Source: Ascoidea rubescens DSM 1968 (taxonomy: Eukaryota > Ascomycota > Saccharomycetes > Ascoideales > Ascoideaceae). Taken from it: a stretch of 64,000 bases of DNA. Below are positions 63,853-64,000 of this stretch, in pieces. The first letter of the stretch is position 1, and every line of letters starts with the position of its first letter. The stretch lies in the NCBI RefSeq assembly GCF_001661345.1, contig NW_017962922.1:124001-188000 (forward strand). Direction: 5' to 3'. The notes under the pieces are model-generated. The model saw nothing but the letters and a program-made list of their open reading frames with translations, had not been told where the DNA came from and did not search any database. A program made the translations under genes and the position numbers.

Positions 63853-64000
63853 CTATCTTTGTAAATCACAGATTGCTGCTTTATCAGTCTTAGAGTTATA
63901 AATAATGGCCCATTTTCCATGTCTATTGGCTTCTCTAGAAAGTGCAGTGTATATGTTACTTAAGTGGCCCCTGTAAGTCGCATTGGAAGCACCTCCTACC
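63853..64000 (-). CDS. 3' end of an unidentified gene (window edge)
   Basis: A minus-strand frame enters from the right edge and runs 48 codons to a TAG at 63855-63853: VGGASNATYRGHLSNIYTAL, then SREANRHGKWAIIYNSKTDK, then AAICDLQR. The mixed, non-repetitive composition and position after a normal spacer suggest a real C-terminus. I do not recognise the family. The other two minus frames close within a few codons. Confidence 0.55.
   Translation of the reverse strand, partial: VGGASNATYRGHLSNIYTALSREANRHGKWAIIYNSKTDKAAICDLQR

Overview
The window is nuclear DNA of a budding yeast (Saccharomycotina). It is AT-rich and gene-dense. Its introns carry GTATGT 5' splice sites and TACTAAC-type branch points. 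HIS4 is a fused trifunctional gene, and several genes belong to yeast families (ATG33/SCM4, SFL1-type HSF factor, MIM1, POM33). It is not Saccharomyces cerevisiae: the left edge holds a concentrative nucleoside transporter, which S. cerevisiae lacks, and RPS18 ends in the longer tail found in most eukaryotes. CTG codons are rare. One at 23566-23568 in the ALG6 homologue sits where a hydrophobic residue is expected, so I see no sign of CUG recoding, but the test is weak. No species is assigned.

Layout, left to right. 1-13 kb: nucleoside transporter C-terminus, HIS4 with a Gcn4 site, an unidentified coiled-coil gene, a secreted cysteine-rich GPI-type protein, CDC60, and a small GPI wall protein. 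13-22 kb: RPL14 (intron), TRS120, PUP1, ADE8. 22-34 kb: ALG6, TYR1, an ATG33-like gene, TRS33, a small intron-containing coiled-coil gene, an ATO-type acetate/ammonium transporter, CCA1, and tRNA-Ser(UGA) with an intron. 33-43 kb: FCF1, SPC2 (intron), a TDA5-like SDR, mitochondrial uL4 (YML6, with a deduced first exon), RPS18 (intron), and a CDC48-like gene broken by one in-frame TAG. 43.7-49.6 kb: a 5.8-kb stretch with no recognisable gene; its last 1.6 kb is almost free of ATG on the + strand and looks like a very long 5' leader. 49.6-64 kb: SFL1/MGA1-type HSF factor, M1 aminopeptidase, TMA20 (intron), MIM1, DIM1, POM33/PER33 (two introns and a 25-nt exon), MCM7, and the 3' end of an unidentified gene.

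Most genes are housekeeping: amino-acid and purine synthesis (HIS4, TYR1, ADE8), translation and ribosome assembly (CDC60, RPL14, RPS18, YML6, TMA20, FCF1, DIM1, CCA1, tRNA), the secretory route (ALG6, SPC2, TRS120, TRS33), protein turnover (PUP1, CDC48-like) and replication (MCM7). They are not an operon and their adjacency implies no shared pathway.

Several gene models differ from the longest open frame. HIS4, ADE8, MCM7, the aminopeptidase and the HSF factor each begin at an internal ATG, because the upstream extension starts at TTG. RPL14, RPS18, SPC2, TMA20, POM33, YML6 and the 161-aa coiled-coil gene need splicing to give family-length proteins. The points most worth a second look are the stop-interrupted CDC48 homologue, the ATG-free leader, the duplicated six-cysteine secreted protein, the YML6 splice acceptor and an isolated Pol III B-box.
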